From Calliopsis andreniformis (lineage: Eukaryota > Arthropoda > Insecta > Hymenoptera > Andrenidae): DNA of 64,000 bases. Made by a program: the position numbers and the translations under genes. The DNA lies in assembly GCF_051401765.1 (NCBI RefSeq), contig NW_027480422.1, positions 13,100,001 through 13,164,000 of the forward strand, in the 5' to 3' direction. Positions 12,836-26,830 of the stretch are shown here, one piece after another. The stretch's first letter is position 1, and each line of letters begins with the position of its first letter. Under the pieces are notes generated by a model. It was not told where the DNA came from and ran no database searches. It saw only the letters and a program-made list of their open reading frames with translations.

Positions 12836-15479
12836 TTCTAAGGTCCTAAGTATTCGATGTGGTGGAGTAACGCCCTAGAGTGAAGCCTAGGTTGCCCGTA
12901 ACGTAGAAATGACCATAACTTTCAGACTGGTTGCATTTATTCCTGTTATACGATGGAAAAGCTGTTGCATTTATATTGTATTTTATGCTTCTGGCGTTGA
13001 CTTCTGAGGCCCTAGCTATTCGATCTGGCGGAGCAACGCCCTAGAGTGAAGCCTAGATTGCCCGGAACATAGAAATGACCGTTACCTTCACGCTTCTTGC
13101 AATTATTCCTGTTATACGATGAAAAAACTATTGTATTTTTATTGTATTTTATGCTTCAGGCGTTGACTTCTAAGGCCGTAGCTATACGATGTGGTGGAGC
13201 AACGCCCTAGAGTGAAGCCTAGGTTGCTCGGAACGTGGAAATGGCCATTACCTTCACACTGCTTGCAATTATTCCTGTTATACGATGGAAAGACTGTTGT
13301 ATTTTTCTAATACTTTATGCTTCTGGCGTTGACTTCTTAGGCCCTAACTATTCGATCTCGTGGCGCAACGACCTAGAGTGAAGCCTAGGTTGCCCGGAAC
13401 GTAGAAATGACCCTTACTTTCACAGAGTTTGCAATTACTCATTTTATACGATGAAAAAACTGTTTTATTTATATTGTATTTTATGCTTCTGGCGTTGACT
13501 TCTAAGGCCGCAGCTATTCGATGTGGTGGAGCAACGCCCCAGAGTGAAGCTCAGGTTGCCCGGAACGTAGAACCGACCATTACTTTCACATTGGTTGCAA
13601 TTATTCGTGTTGTACGATGGAAAAACTGTTGTATTTATATTGTATTTTACGCTTCTGGCGTTGACTTCTTAGGACCTAACTATTCGATCTGCTGGAGCAA
13701 CGCCCTAGACTGAAGCCTAGGTTGCCCGGAACGTAGAAATCACCATTACCTTCACACTGGTTGCAATTACTCCTGTTATACGATGGAAATGCTGTTGTAT
13801 TTTTATTATATTTTACGCTCCTGGCGTTGACTACTTAGGCCCTATCTATTCGATCTGGTGGAGCAACGACATAGAGTGAAGCCTAGGTTGCCCGGAAAGT
13901 AGAAATGACCGTTACTTTCACAAAGCTTGCAATTACTCATTTTATACGAGGGAAAAACTGTTGTATTTATATTGTATTGTATGCTTCTGGCGTTGACTTC
14001 TGAGGCCCTAGCTATTCGATCTGGCAGAGCAACGCCCTAGAGTGAAGCGTAGATTGCCCGGAACATAGAAATGACCATTACCTTCACGCTTCTTGCAATT
14101 ATTCCTGTTATACGATGAAAAAACTGTTGTATTTTTATCGTATTTTATGCTTCAGGCGTTGACTTCTAAGGCCGTAGCTATTCGATGTGGTGGAGTAACG
14201 CCCTTGAGTGAAGCCTAGGTTGCTCGGAACGTGGAAGTGGCCATTACTTTCACACTGGTTGCAATTATTCGCTTTGTAAGATGGAAAAACTGTTGTACAT
14301 TTATCGTATTTTATTCTTCTGGCGTTGTCTTCTTAGGACCTAACTATTGGATCTGGTGGAGCAACGCCCTAGAGTGAAGCCTAGGTTGTCCGGAACGTAG
14401 AAATGACCATTACTTTCACTCTGGCTGCAATTATTCCTGTTATACGATGGAAAAGTTGTTGGATTTTTATTGTATTTTATGGTTCAGCATTTGACTTCTA
14501 ATGCCCTAGCTATTAACCTGGAGGAGCAACGCCCTCGAGTGAAGCCTAGGTTGCCCGGAACGTAGAAGAGACCATTACTATCACACTGGTTGCAATAATT
14601 CATTTCATAGAACGGAAAAACTGTTGTTATTTTATTTCATTTTATGCTTCTGGCGTTAACTTCTAATGCCATAGCTATTAGATCAGGAGGAGCAACGCCC
14701 TCGAGTGAAGCCTGGGTTGCCCAGAACGTCGAAATGACCATTACTTTCACACTGTTTGCAATTATTCATTTCATTGAATGGAAAAACTGTTGTATTTATA
14801 TTGTATTTTATGCTTCTGGCGTTGATTTGATAGGCCCAAACTATTCGATCTGGTGGACCAACGCCCTAGAGTGAAGCCGAGGGTGCACGGAACGCAGAAG
14901 TGACCATACCTTTCACACTGGTTGCAATTATTCGTTTTATACAATGGAAGAACTGTTCGATTTGTTTTGTATTTTATGCTTCGGGCGTTGACTTCTAAGG
15001 ACCTAACTATTCGATCTGGTGGAGCAGCGCCCTAGAGTGAAGCCTAGGTTGCCCGGAACGTAGAAATGACCATGACTTACAAACTGGTTGCAATTATTCG
15101 TTTTATACGATTGAAAAGCTGTTTTATTTATATTGTAAATCATGCTTCTGGCGTAGACTTCGAAGGCCGTAGCTATTCGATGTGGTGGAATAACGCCCTA
15201 GAGTGAAGCCTAGGTTGCCCGGAACGTAGAAATGACCATAACTTTCACACTGGTTGCTATTATTCGTTTTATACGATGGAGATACTGTTGTACTTATATT
15301 GTATTTTATTTCTCTGGCGTTGTATTCTAAATCCCTAGCTATTCGATCTGGTGGATCAACGCCCTAGAGGGAAGCCTAGGTTGCCCGAAACGTAGAAATG
15401 ACAATTACTTTCACACTGGTTGCAATTATTCTTGCTATACGATGGAAAAGCTGTTGTATTTTTATTGTATTTTATGCTT

Positions 15480-15990
15480 CTGGCGTTGTCTTGTAAGGTC
15501 CTATCTATTCGATCTTGTGGGGCAACGTCCAAAAGTGAAGCCTAGGTAGCCCGGAACGTAGAAATGACCATTACCTTCACACTGGTTGCAATTATTCCTA
15601 TTATACGATGGAAAGACTGTTGTATTTTTATTGTATTTTATGCTTCTGGCGTTGTCTTCTAAGGTCCTATCTATTCGATCTTGTGGGGCAACGTCCAAAA
15701 GTGAAGCCTAGGCGGCCCGGAACGTAGAAATGACCATTACCTTCACACTGGTTGCAATTATTCCTATTATACGATGGAAAGACTGTTGTATTTTTATTGT
15801 ATTTTATGCTTCTGGCGTTGTCTTCTAAGGACCTATCTATTCGATCTTGTGGGGCAACGTCCAAAAGTGAAGCCTAGGTTGCCCGGAACGTAGAAATGAC
15901 CATTACCTTCACACTGGTTGCAATTATTCCTATTATACGATGAAAAGACTGTTGTATTTTTATTGTATTTTATGCTTCTGGCGTTGACTT
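15480..15990 (+). repeat. Local run of three near-identical monomers, second copy
   Basis: The same monomer type as at 12,345 starts near 15,497, 15,663 and 15,829. The third copy reads GACCTATC instead of GTCCTATC, and a CCTAGGCGGCCCGG variant sits between the second and third. These private changes reappear in the run at 63,185, which ties the two together. Confidence 0.92.
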
Positions 15991-16149
15991 CTTAGGACCT
16001 AACTATTGGATCGGGTGGAGCAACGCCCTAGAGTTAAGCCTAGGTTGCCCGGAACGTAGAAATGACCATCACTTTCACACTGGTTGCAATTATTCGTTTT
16101 ATACGATGGAAAGGCTGTTGTATTTATTTTGTATTTTACGCTTCTGGCG

Positions 16150-19100
16150 TTGACTTCTAAGGCCCTAAGTATTCGATGTGGTGGAGTAACGCCCTAGAGT
16201 GAAGCCTAGGTTGCCGGGAACGTAGAAATGACCATAACTTTCACACTGGTTGCAATTATTCGTTTTATACAATGGAAAAACTGTTGTATTTATATTGTAT
16301 TTTATGCTTCTGGCGTTGACTTCTTAGGCCCTAACTATTCGATCTGGTGGAACAATGCCCTAGAGTGAAACCTAGGTTGCCCGGAACGTAGAAATGACCA
16401 TTACTTTCACACTGTTTGCAATTATTCCCGTTACACGATTGAAAAACTGTTGTACATATGTTGTATTTTATTCTTCTGGCGCTGAATTCTAAGTCCCTAG
16501 CTATTCGATCTTGTGGAGCAACGCCCTAGAGTGAAGCCTAGTTTACCGGGAACATAGAAATGACCTGTACTTTCACACTGGTTGCAATTATTCCTGTTAT
16601 ACTATTTAAAAACTGTTGCATTTTTATTGTATGTTATGCTTCTGGCGTTGACTTCTAAGTCCCTAACTATGCGATCTGGTGGAGCAACGCCCAACAGTTA
16701 AGCCTAGGTTGCCCGGAACGTAGAAATGACGTTTACTTTCACACCGTTTGCAAATATACATTATATACGATGGTAAAGCTGTTGCATTTATATTGTATTT
16801 TATGCTTCTGGCGTTGACTTCTTAGGCCCTAACTATTCGATCTGATGGAACAACGACCTAGAGTGAAGCCTAGGTTGCCCGGAACGCAGAAATGACCATA
16901 ACATTCACACTGTTTGCAATCATTCATTTTATACGATGGAAAAGCTGTTGTATTTGTATTGTGTTTTATGCTTCTGGAGTTGACTTCTAAGGACGTAGCA
17001 ATTCGGTGTGGTGGAGCAACGCCCAAGAGTGAAACCTAGGTTACCCGGAACGTAGAAATGACCATTACTTTCACACTGATTGCAATTATTCCTTTTATAC
17101 GATGGAAAAACTGTGGCACCTATGTTGTATTTTATTCTTCTGCCGTTGAATTCTAAGTCCCTAGGTATTCGATCTGGTGGAGCAAGGCCCTGGAGCGAAG
17201 CCTAGGTTGCCCGGAACGTCGAAATGACCTGTACTGTCACACTGGTTGCAATTATTCCTGTTATACTATGGAAAAACTGTTGCATTTTTATTGTAGTTTA
17301 TGCTTCTGGCGTTGACTTCTAAGTCCCTAACTATGCGATCTGGTGGAGCAACGCCCGACAGTTAAGCCTAGGTTGCCCGGAACGTAGGAATGACCTTTAC
17401 TTTCACACTGTTTGCAAATATACATTATATACGATGGAAAAGCTGTTGTATTTATATTGTATTTTATGCTTCAGGCGTTGACTTTTAAGGCCGTAGCTAT
17501 TCGATGTGGTGGAGCAACGCCCTAGAGTGAAGTCTAGGATGCTCGCAACGTAGAAATGACCATATCCTTCACACTGTTTGCAATTATTCCTGTTATACGA
17601 TTGAAAAACTGTTGTACATATGTTGTATTTTATTCTTCTGGTGCTGATTTCTAAGTCACTAGCTATTCGATCTGGTGGAGCAACGCCCTAGAGTGAAGCC
17701 TAGTTTACCGGGAACATAGAAATGACCAGTACTTTCACACTGGTTGCAGTTATTCCTGTTATACGATGGAAAAACTGTTGCATTTTTATTGTATTTTATG
17801 CCTCTGGCGTTGACTTCTAAGTCCCTAGCTATACGATCTGGTGGAGCAATGCCCTAGGGCGAAGCCTAGGTTGCCCGGAACGTAGAAATGACCTGCACTT
17901 TCAGACTGGTTGCAATTATTCCTGTTATACTATGGAAAAACTGTTGCATTTTTATTGTACTTTATGCTCCTCGCGTTAAATTCTAAGTCCCTAACTATGC
18001 GATCTGGTGGAGCAACGCCCTGCAGTTAAGCCTAGGTTGCACGGAACGTAGAAATGACCATAACTTTCACACTGGTTGCAATTATTCGTTTTATACAATG
18101 GAAAAACTGTTCTATTTATTTTGTATTTTATGCTTCGGGCGTTGACTTCTAAGGCACTAACTATTCGATGTGGTGGAGCAACGCCATAGAGCGAAACCTA
18201 GGTTGCTCGGAACATAGATATGACCATTACTTTCACACTGGTTGCAGTTATTCATTTTATACTATGTAAAAACTGTTGCACATATATCGTATTTTATGCT
18301 TCTGGCGTTGACTTCTTAGGCCCTAACTATTCGATCTGGTGAAGCAACGCTCTAGAGTGAAGCCTAGGTTGCCCGGAACGTAGAAATGACCATTACCTTC
18401 ACACTGCTTGCAATTATACATTTTATACGATGGAAAAACTGTTGTATTTTTATTGTGTTTTATGCTTCTGGCGTTGACTTCTAAGTCCCTAGCTATTCGA
18501 TCTGGTGGAGCAACGCCCTACAGCGAACCCGAGGTTGCCCGGAACGTAGAAATGACCTTTACTTTCACACTGTTTGCAAATATACATTATATACGATGGA
18601 AAAGCAGTTGTATTTATATTGTATTTTATGCTTCTGGCGTTGACTTCTTATGCCCTAACTATTCGATCTGGTGGAACAACGCCCTAGAGTGAAGCCTAGG
18701 TTGCCCGGATCGTAGAAATGACCATTACCTTCAAACTGCTTGCAATTATACATTTTATACGATGGAAAAACTGTTGTATTTTTATTGTATTTTATGCTTC
18801 TGGCGTTGACTTCTAAGTCCCTAACAATGCGATCTGGTGGAGCAACGCCCTACAGTTAAGCCTAGGTTGCCCGGAACGTAGAAATAACCTTTACTTTCAC
18901 ACTGTTTGCAAATATACATTATATTCGATGGAAAAGCTGTTGTATTTATATTGTATTTTATGCTTCTGGCGTTGTCTTCGTAGGCCCTAACTATTCGATC
19001 TGGTGGAGCAATGCTCTAGAGTAAAGCCTAGGTTGCCCGGAAGGTAGAAATGACCATTACCTTCACACTGCTTGCAATTATACATTTTATACGATGGAAA

Positions 19101-20522
19101 AACTGTTATACTTATGTTGTATTTTATTCTTCTGGCGTTGAATTCTAAGTCCCTAGCTATTCGATCTGTTGGAGCAACGCCCAAGAGTGAAACCTATGTT
19201 GGCCGGAACGTGGAAATGACCATTACTTTCACACTGGTTGCAATTATTCATATATACGATGGAAAAACTGTTGTATGTTTATTGTATTTTATGTTTCTGG
19301 CGTTGACTTCTAAGTACCTATCTATTCGATCTGGTGGAGCAGCGCTCTACAGCGAAACCTAGGTTGCCCGGAACGTAGAAATGACCTTTACTTTTACACT
19401 GTTTGCAAATATACATTATATACGATGGAAAACCTGTTGTATTTATATTGTATTTTATGCTTCTGGCGTTGACTTCTTAGGCTCTAACTATTCGATCTGG
19501 TGGAACAATGCCCTAGAGTGAAGCCTAGGTTGCCCGGAACGTAGAAATGACCATAACTTTCACACTGGTTGCAATTATTCGTTTTATACAATGGAAAAAC
19601 TGTTCTATTTATTTTGTATTTTATGCTTCGGGCGTTGACTTCTAAGGCCCTAACTATTCGATCTGGTGGAGCAACGCTCTAGAGTGAAGCCTAGGTTATC
19701 CAGAACGTAGAAATGACCATTACCTTCACTGCTTGCAATTATACATTTTATACGATGCAAAAACTGTTCTACATATGTTGTATTTTATTCTTCTGGCGCT
19801 GAATTCTAAGTCCCTAGCTATTCGATCTGGCGGAGCAACGCCCTAGACTGAAGCCTAGGTTGCCCGGAACGTAGAAATGACATGTACTTTCACACTGGTT
19901 GCAATTATTCCTGTTATAGGATGGAAAAACTGTTGCATTTTTATTGTATTTTATGCTTCTGGCGTTGACTTCTAAGTCCCTAACTATGCGATCTGGTGGA
20001 GCAACGCCCTACAGTTAAGCCTAGGTTGCCCGGAACGTTGGAATGACCTTTACTTTGACACTGTTTGCAAATATACATTATATACGATGGAAAAGCTGTT
20101 GTATTTATATTGTATTTTATGCTTCTGGCGTTGACTTGTTAGGCCCTAACTATTCGATCTGGTGGAGCAACGCCCTAGAGAGAAGCCTAGATTGCCCGGA
20201 ACGTAGAAGTGACCATAACTATCAGACTGGTTGCAATTATTCGTTTTAAACGATGGAAAGACTGTTGTATTTATATTGTATTTTATAGTTATGGCGTTGT
20301 CTTCTAGGGCCGTTGCTATTCGATGTGGTTGAGCAACGGCCTAGAGTGAAGCCTAGGTTGCCCGGAACGTAGAAATGACCATCACTTTCGCACTGGTAGC
20401 AATAATTCTTGTTATACGATGGAAAAACTGTTGTATTTATATTGTATTTTATGCTTCTGGCGATCACTTCTAAGGCCGCAGCTATTCGATGTGGTGGAGC
20501 AACGCCCTAGACTGAAGCCTAG
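16150..20522 (+). repeat. Irregular satellite block D (about 26 monomers)
   Basis: Monomers here are mixed and follow no fixed higher-order period. A marker monomer with AAATATACATTATATAC recurs, counted from its TTTACTTT element, at 16,732, 17,396, 18,558, 18,890, 19,387 and 20,049. The spacings are 664, 1,162, 332, 497 and 662 bp, about 4, 7, 2, 3 and 4 monomers. The same marker is found once per unit or more in family C. Other recurring neighbours are CTAACTATGCGATCTGG and TTATTCTTCTGGCG types. The block therefore looks like family C material shuffled at the monomer scale. No gene is present. Confidence 0.85.
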
Positions 20523-23500
20523 GTTGCCCGGAACGTAGAAATGACCATATATTTCCCACTGTTTGCAGTTATTCCTGTTATACGGTGGTAAAGCTGTTGT
20601 ATTTATATTGTATTTGATGCTTCTGGCGTTGACTTCTAATGCCATAGCTGTTCGATGTGGTCGAGCAACGCCCTAGGGTGAAGCCTAGGTAGCCAGGAAC
20701 GTAGAAATGGCCATATCTTGCACACTGGTTGCAATTATTCCTGTTATACGATGTAAAAGCTATTGTATTTATATTGTATTTTATGCTTCTGGCGTGGTCA
20801 CCTAAGGCCCTAACTATTCCATCTGGAGGAACAACGCCCTAGAGTGAAGCCTAGGTTGCCCGGAACGTAGAAATGACCTTCACTTTCACACTGGTTGCAA
20901 TTATTCCTGTTATACGATGGATAAACTGTTGTATCTATTTTGCATTTTATGCTTCTGGAGTTGACTTCTTAGGTCCTAACTATTGGATCTGGTGGAGCAA
21001 CGCCCTAGGGTGAAGCCTAGATTGCCCGGAACGTAGAAATGACCATAACTTTCATACTGATTGCAATTATTCGTTTTATACGATGGAAAAGCTGTTGTAT
21101 TTATATTGCATTTTAACCCTCTGGCGTTGACTTCTAAGGCCGTAGCTATTCGATCTGGTGGAGGAACGTACTAGGGTGAAGCCTAGGTTTCCCGGAACGT
21201 AGAAATGACCAATACTTTCACACTGGTTGCAATTATTCGTTATATACGATGGAAAAACTGTTGTATTTATCTTGTATTTGGTGCTTCTGGCATTGACTTC
21301 TTAAGCCCTAACTATTGGTTGTGATGGACCTACGCCCTAGAGTGAAGCCTAGGTTGCTCGTAACGTAGTAGTGACCATATCTTGCACACTGGTTGCAATT
21401 ATGCCAGTTATACGATGGTAAAACTGTTGTATTTTTATTGTATTTCATGCGTCTGGAGTTGTTTTCTAAGGCCCCAACTATTCGACCTGGTGGAGCAACG
21501 ACCTAGAGTGAAGTCTAGGTTTCACGGAACGTAGAAATGCCCATTTCTTTCACACTGGTTGTAATTACTCCTGTTATACGATGGAAGAACTGCTCTATTT
21601 TTATTTTATTTTATGCTCCTGGCGTTGACTTCTAAGGACCTAGCTATTCGATCTGGTGGAGCAACGGCCTAGGGTGAAGCCTATGTTGCCCGGAACGTAG
21701 AAATGACCCTCACGTTCACATTTGTTGCAATTATTCCCATTATGCGATGGAAAAACTGTTGTATTTTTATTGTATTTTTTGTTTCGGGCGTTGACTTCTA
21801 AGTCCCTAGCTATTCGATCTGGTGGAGCAATGCCTCAGTGTTAAGTCTAGGATGCCCGGAACGTAGAAATGGCCGTTACTTTCACACTGGTTGCAATTAT
21901 TCATTTTATACGATGGAAAAACTGTTGTACATATATCGTATTTTATGCTTCTGGCGTTGACTTCTTAGGTCCTAACTATTCGCTCTGGTGGAACAACGCC
22001 CTAGAGTGATGCCTAGGTCTCCCGGATCGTAGAAATGACCATTACTTGCACACTGGTTGCAATTATTCGTTTTATACGATGGAAGAACTGTTGTATTTAT
22101 TTTGTATTTGGTGCTCCTGGCGTTGAGTTCTTAGGCCCTAACTATTGGATCTGGTGGACCAACGCCCTGGAGTGAAGCCTAGGTTGCCCGGAACGTAGTA
22201 ATGACCATATCTTTCTCACTGGTTGAAATTATGCCAGTTATACGCTGGTAAAACTGTTGTATTTTTATTGTATTTTATGCGTCTGGAGTTGTTTTCTAAG
22301 GCCCCAACTATTAGACCTGGTGGAGCAACGCATTAGAGTGAGGTCTAGGTTGCACGGAACGTTGAAATGCCCATTTCTTTCACACTGGTTGTAATTATTC
22401 CTGTTATACGATGGAAGAATTGCTCTATTTTTATTTTATTTTATGTTTCTGGCGTTGACTTCTAAGGCCCTAGCTATTCGATCTGGTGGAGCAACGCCCT
22501 AGGGTGAAGCCTAGGTTGCCCGGAACGTAGAAATGACCATTACTTGCACACTGGTTGCAGTTATTCGTTTTATACGATGGAAAAACTGTTGTATTTATTT
22601 TGTATTTGGTGCTTCTGGCATTGACTTCTTAAGCCCTAACTATCGGTTGTGGTGGACCAACGCCCTAGAGTGAAGCCTAGGTTGCCCGGAACGTAGTAAT
22701 GACCATATCTTGCACACTGGTTGCACTTATGCCAGTTATACGATGGTAAAACTGTTGTATTTTTATTCTATTTTATGCGTCTGGAGTTGTTTTCTAAGGC
22801 CCCAACTATTCGACCTGGTGGAGCAACGCCCTATAGTGAAGTCTAGGTTGCACGGAACGTAGAAATGCCCATTTCTTTCACACTGGTTGTAATTATTCCT
22901 GGTATACGATGGAAGAACTGCTCTATTTTTATTTTATTTTCTGCTCCTGGCGTTGACTTCTAAGGACCTAGCTATTCGATCTGGTGGAGCAACGGCCTAG
23001 GGTGAAGCCTAGGTTGCCCGGAACGTAGAAATGACCCTCACGTTCATATTTGTTGCAATTATTCCCATTATGCGATGGAAAAACTGTTGTATTTTTATTG
23101 TATTTTTTGTTCCGGGCGTTGACTTCTAAGTCCCTAGCTATTCGATCTGGTGGAGCAATGCCTCAGTGTTAAGTCTAGGATGCCCGGAACGTAGAAATGG
23201 CCGTTACTTTCACACTGGTTGCAATTATTCATTTTATACGATGGAAAAACTGTTGTACATATATCGTATTTTATGCTTCTGGCGTTGACTTCTTAGGTCC
23301 TAACTATTCTCTCTGGTGGAACAACGCCCTAGAGTGATGCCTAGGTCTCCCGGATCGTAGAAATGACCATTACTTGCACACTGGTTGCAATTATTCGTTT
23401 TATACGATGGAAGAACTGTTGTATTTATTTTGTATTTGGTGCTCCTGGCGTTGAGTTCTTAGGCCCTAACTATTGGATCTGGTGGACCAACGCCCTGGAG

Positions 23501-23676
23501 TGAAGCCTAGGTTGGCCGGAACGTAGAAATGACCATAGCATTCATACTGTTTGCAATTATTCGTTTTATTCGATGGAAAAACTGTTGTATTTTTATTTTA
23601 TTTTATGCTTCTGGCGTTGACTTCTAAGTCCCTAGCTATTCGATCTGGTGGAGCAACGCCCTAGAGTGAAGCCTAG
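20523..23676 (+). repeat. HOR family A, copy A2 (19 monomers, 3,154 bp)
   Basis: CTGGCGTGGTCACCTAAG occurs at 20,789 and 23,943, exactly 3,154 bp apart. The unit is a near-copy of 3601-6754 at an offset of 16,922 bp, and shares GGAACGTACTAG with it. It begins directly after block D, in phase, at the ATATATTTCCCACTG monomer. Confidence 0.92.
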
Positions 23677-26600
23677 GTTGCCCGGAACGTAGAGATGGCC
23701 ATCACCTTCACTCTGGTTGCAATTATTCCTGTTATACGATGGGAAAACTGTTGTATTTATATTGTATTTAATGCTTCTGGCGTTGACTTCTAATGCCATA
23801 GCTATTCGATGTGGTCGAGCAACGCCCTAGAGTGAAGCCTAGGTAGCCAGGAACGTAGAAATGACCATATCTTGCACACTGGTTGCAATTATTCCTGTTA
23901 TACGATGTAAAAGCTGTTGTATTTATATTGTATTTTATGCTTCTGGCGTGGTCACCTAAGGCCCTAACTATTCGATCTGGAGGAACAACGCCCTAGAGTG
24001 AAGCCTAGGTTGCCCGGAACGTAGAAATGACCTTCACTTTCACACTGGTTGCAATTATTCCTGTTATACGATGGATAAACTGTTGTATCTATTTTGCATT
24101 TTATGCTTCTGGAGTTGACTTCTTAGGTCCTAACTATTGGATCTGGTGGAGCAACGCCCTAGGGTGAAGCCTAGATTGCCCGGAACGTAGAAATGACCAT
24201 AACTTTCATACTGATTGCAATTATTCGTTTTATACGATGGAAAAGCTGTTGTATTTATATTGTATTTTAACACTCTGTCGTTGACTTCTAAGGCCGTAGC
24301 TATTCGATCTGGTGGAGCAACGAACTAGGGTGAAGCCTAGGTTGCCCGGAACGTAGAACTGACCAATACTTTCACACTGGTTGCAATTATTCGTTATATA
24401 CGATGGAAAAACTGTTGTATTTATTTTGTATTTGGTGCTTCTGGCATTGACTTCTTAAGCCCTAACTATTGGTTGTGGTGGACCTACGCCCTAGAGTGAA
24501 GCCTAGGTTGCCCGTAACGTAGTAGTGACCATATCTTGCACACTGGTTGCAATTATGCCAGTTATACGATGGTAAAACTGTTGTATTTTTATTGTATTTC
24601 ATGCGTCTGGAGTTGTTTTCTAAGGCCCCAACTATTCGACCTGGTGGAGCAACGCCCTAGAGTGAAGTCTAGGTTTCACGGAACGTAGAAATGCCCATTT
24701 CTTTCACACTGGTTGTAATTAGACCTGTTATACGATGGAAGAACTGCTCTATTTTTATTCTATTTTATGCTCCTGGCGTTGACTTCTAAGGACCTAGCTA
24801 TTCGATCTGGTGGAGCAACGGCCTAGGGTGAAGCCTATGTTGCCCGGAACGTAGAAATGACCCTCACGTTCACATTTGTTGCAATTATTCCCATTATGCG
24901 ATGGAAAAACTGTTGTATATCTATTGTATTTTTTGTTTCGGCCGTTGACATCTAAGTCCCTAGCTATTCGATCTGGTGGAGCAATGCCTCAGTGTTAAGT
25001 CTAGGATGCCCGGAACGTAGAAATGGCCGTTACTTTCACACTGGTTGCAATTATTCATTTTATACGATGGAAAAACTGTTGTACATATATCGTATTTTAT
25101 GCTTCTGGCGTTGACTTCTTAGGTCCTAACTATTCGCTCTGGTGGAACAACGCCCTAGAGTGATGCCTAGGTCTCCCGGATCGTAGAAATGACCATTACT
25201 TGCACACTGGTTGCAATTATTCGTTTTATACGATGGAAGAACTGTTGTATTTATTTTGTATTTGGTGCTCCTGGCGTTGAGTTCTTAGGCCCTAACTATT
25301 GGATCTGGTGGACCAACGCCCTGGAGTGAAGCCTAGGTTGCCCGGAACGTAGTAATGACCATATCTTTCTCACTGGTTGAAATTATGCCAGTTATACGCT
25401 GGTAAAACTGTTGTATTTTTATTGTATTTTATGCGTCTGGAGTTGTTTTCTAAGGCCCCAACTATTAGACCTGGTGGAGCAACGCATTAGAGTGAGGTCT
25501 AGGTTGCACGGAACGTTGAAATGCCCATTTCTTTCACACTGGTTGTAATTATTCCTGTTATACGATGGAAGAACTGCTCTATTTTTATTTTATTTTATGT
25601 TTCTGGCGTTGACTTCTAAGGCCCTAGCTATTCGATCTGGTGGAGCAACGCCCTAGGGTGAAGCCTAGGTTGCCCGGAACGTAGAAATGACCATTACTTG
25701 CACACTGGTTGCAGTTATTCGTTTTATACGATGGAAAAACTGTTGTATTTATTTTGTATTTGGTGCTTCTGGCATTGACTTCTTAAGCCCTAACTATCGG
25801 TTGTGGTGGACCAACGCCCTAGAGTGAAGCCTAGGTTGCCCGGAACGTAGTAATGACCATATCTTGCACACTGGTTGCACTTATGCCAGTTATACGATGG
25901 TAAAACTGTTGTATTTTTATTCTATTTTATGCGTCTGGAGTTGTTTTCTAAGGCCCCAACTATTCGACCTGGTGGAGCAACGCCCTATAGTGAAGTCTAG
26001 GTTGCACGGAACGTAGAAATGCCCATTTCTTTCACACTGGTTGTAATTATTCCTGGTATACGATGGAAGAACTGCTCTATTTTTATTTTATTTTCTGCTC
26101 CTGGCGTTGACTTCTAAGGACCTAGCTATTCGATCTGGTGGAGCAACGGCCTAGGGTGAAGCCTAGGTTGCCCGGAACGTAGAAATGACCCTCACGTTCA
26201 TATTTGTTGCAATTATTCCCATTATGCGATGGAAAAACTGTTGTATTTTTATTGTATTTTTTGTTTCGGGCGTTGACTTCTAAGTCCCTAGCTATTCGAT
26301 CTGGTGGAGCAATGCCTCAGTGTTAAGTCTAGGATGCCCGGAACGTAGAAATGGCCGTTACTTTCACACTGGTTGCAATTATTCATTTTATACGATGGAA
26401 AAACTGTTGTACATATATCGTATTTTATGCTTCTGGCGTTGACTTCTTAGGTCCTAACTATTCTCTCTGGTGGAACAACGCCCTAGAGTGATGCCTAGGT
26501 CTCCCGGATCGTAGAAATGACCATTACTTGCACACTGGTTGCAATTATTCGTTTTATACGATGGAAGAACTGTTGTATTTATTTTGTATTTGGTGCTCCT

Positions 26601-26830
26601 GGCGTTGAGTTCTTAGGCCCTAACTATTGGATCTGGTGGACCAACGCCCTGGAGTGAAGCCTAGGTTGGCCGGAACGTAGAAATGACCATAGCATTCATA
26701 CTGTTTGCAATTATTCGTTTTATTCGATGGAAAGACTGTTGTATTTTTATTTTATTTTATGCTTCTGGCGTTGACTTCTAAGTCCCTAGCTATTCGATCT
26801 GGTGGAGCAACGCCCTAGAGTGAAGCCTAG
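23677..26830 (+). repeat. HOR family A, copy A3 (19 monomers, 3,154 bp)
   Basis: The markers at 23,943 and 27,097 are exactly 3,154 bp apart, and so are TTTCGGCCGTTGACATC at about 24,938 and 28,092. This unit differs from A1 and A2 in carrying GCAACGAACTAG, AACACTCTGTCG, TAATTAGACCTG and TTTCGGCCGTTGACATC. The following unit shares these, so A3 and A4 form a subfamily. Confidence 0.92.

Larger units (their letters stand above)
9590..16150 (+). repeat. HOR family B, copy B1 (about 39 monomers)
   Basis: The whole segment is repeated at 55,785-64,000. The offset is 46,195 bp up to about 11,126, 46,361 bp up to about 13,200, 47,688 bp up to about 15,700, and 47,854 bp after that. Each change of offset is one or eight monomers. 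Inside B1, the second part repeats the first: 12,348 pairs with 15,501 (3,153 bp) and 11,325 with 14,644 (3,319 bp), which are 19 and 20 monomers less one base. The monomer marked CACGCTTCTTGC appears near 10,932, 13,090 and 14,085. The left boundary is blurred because flanking monomers are alike. Confidence 0.9.
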
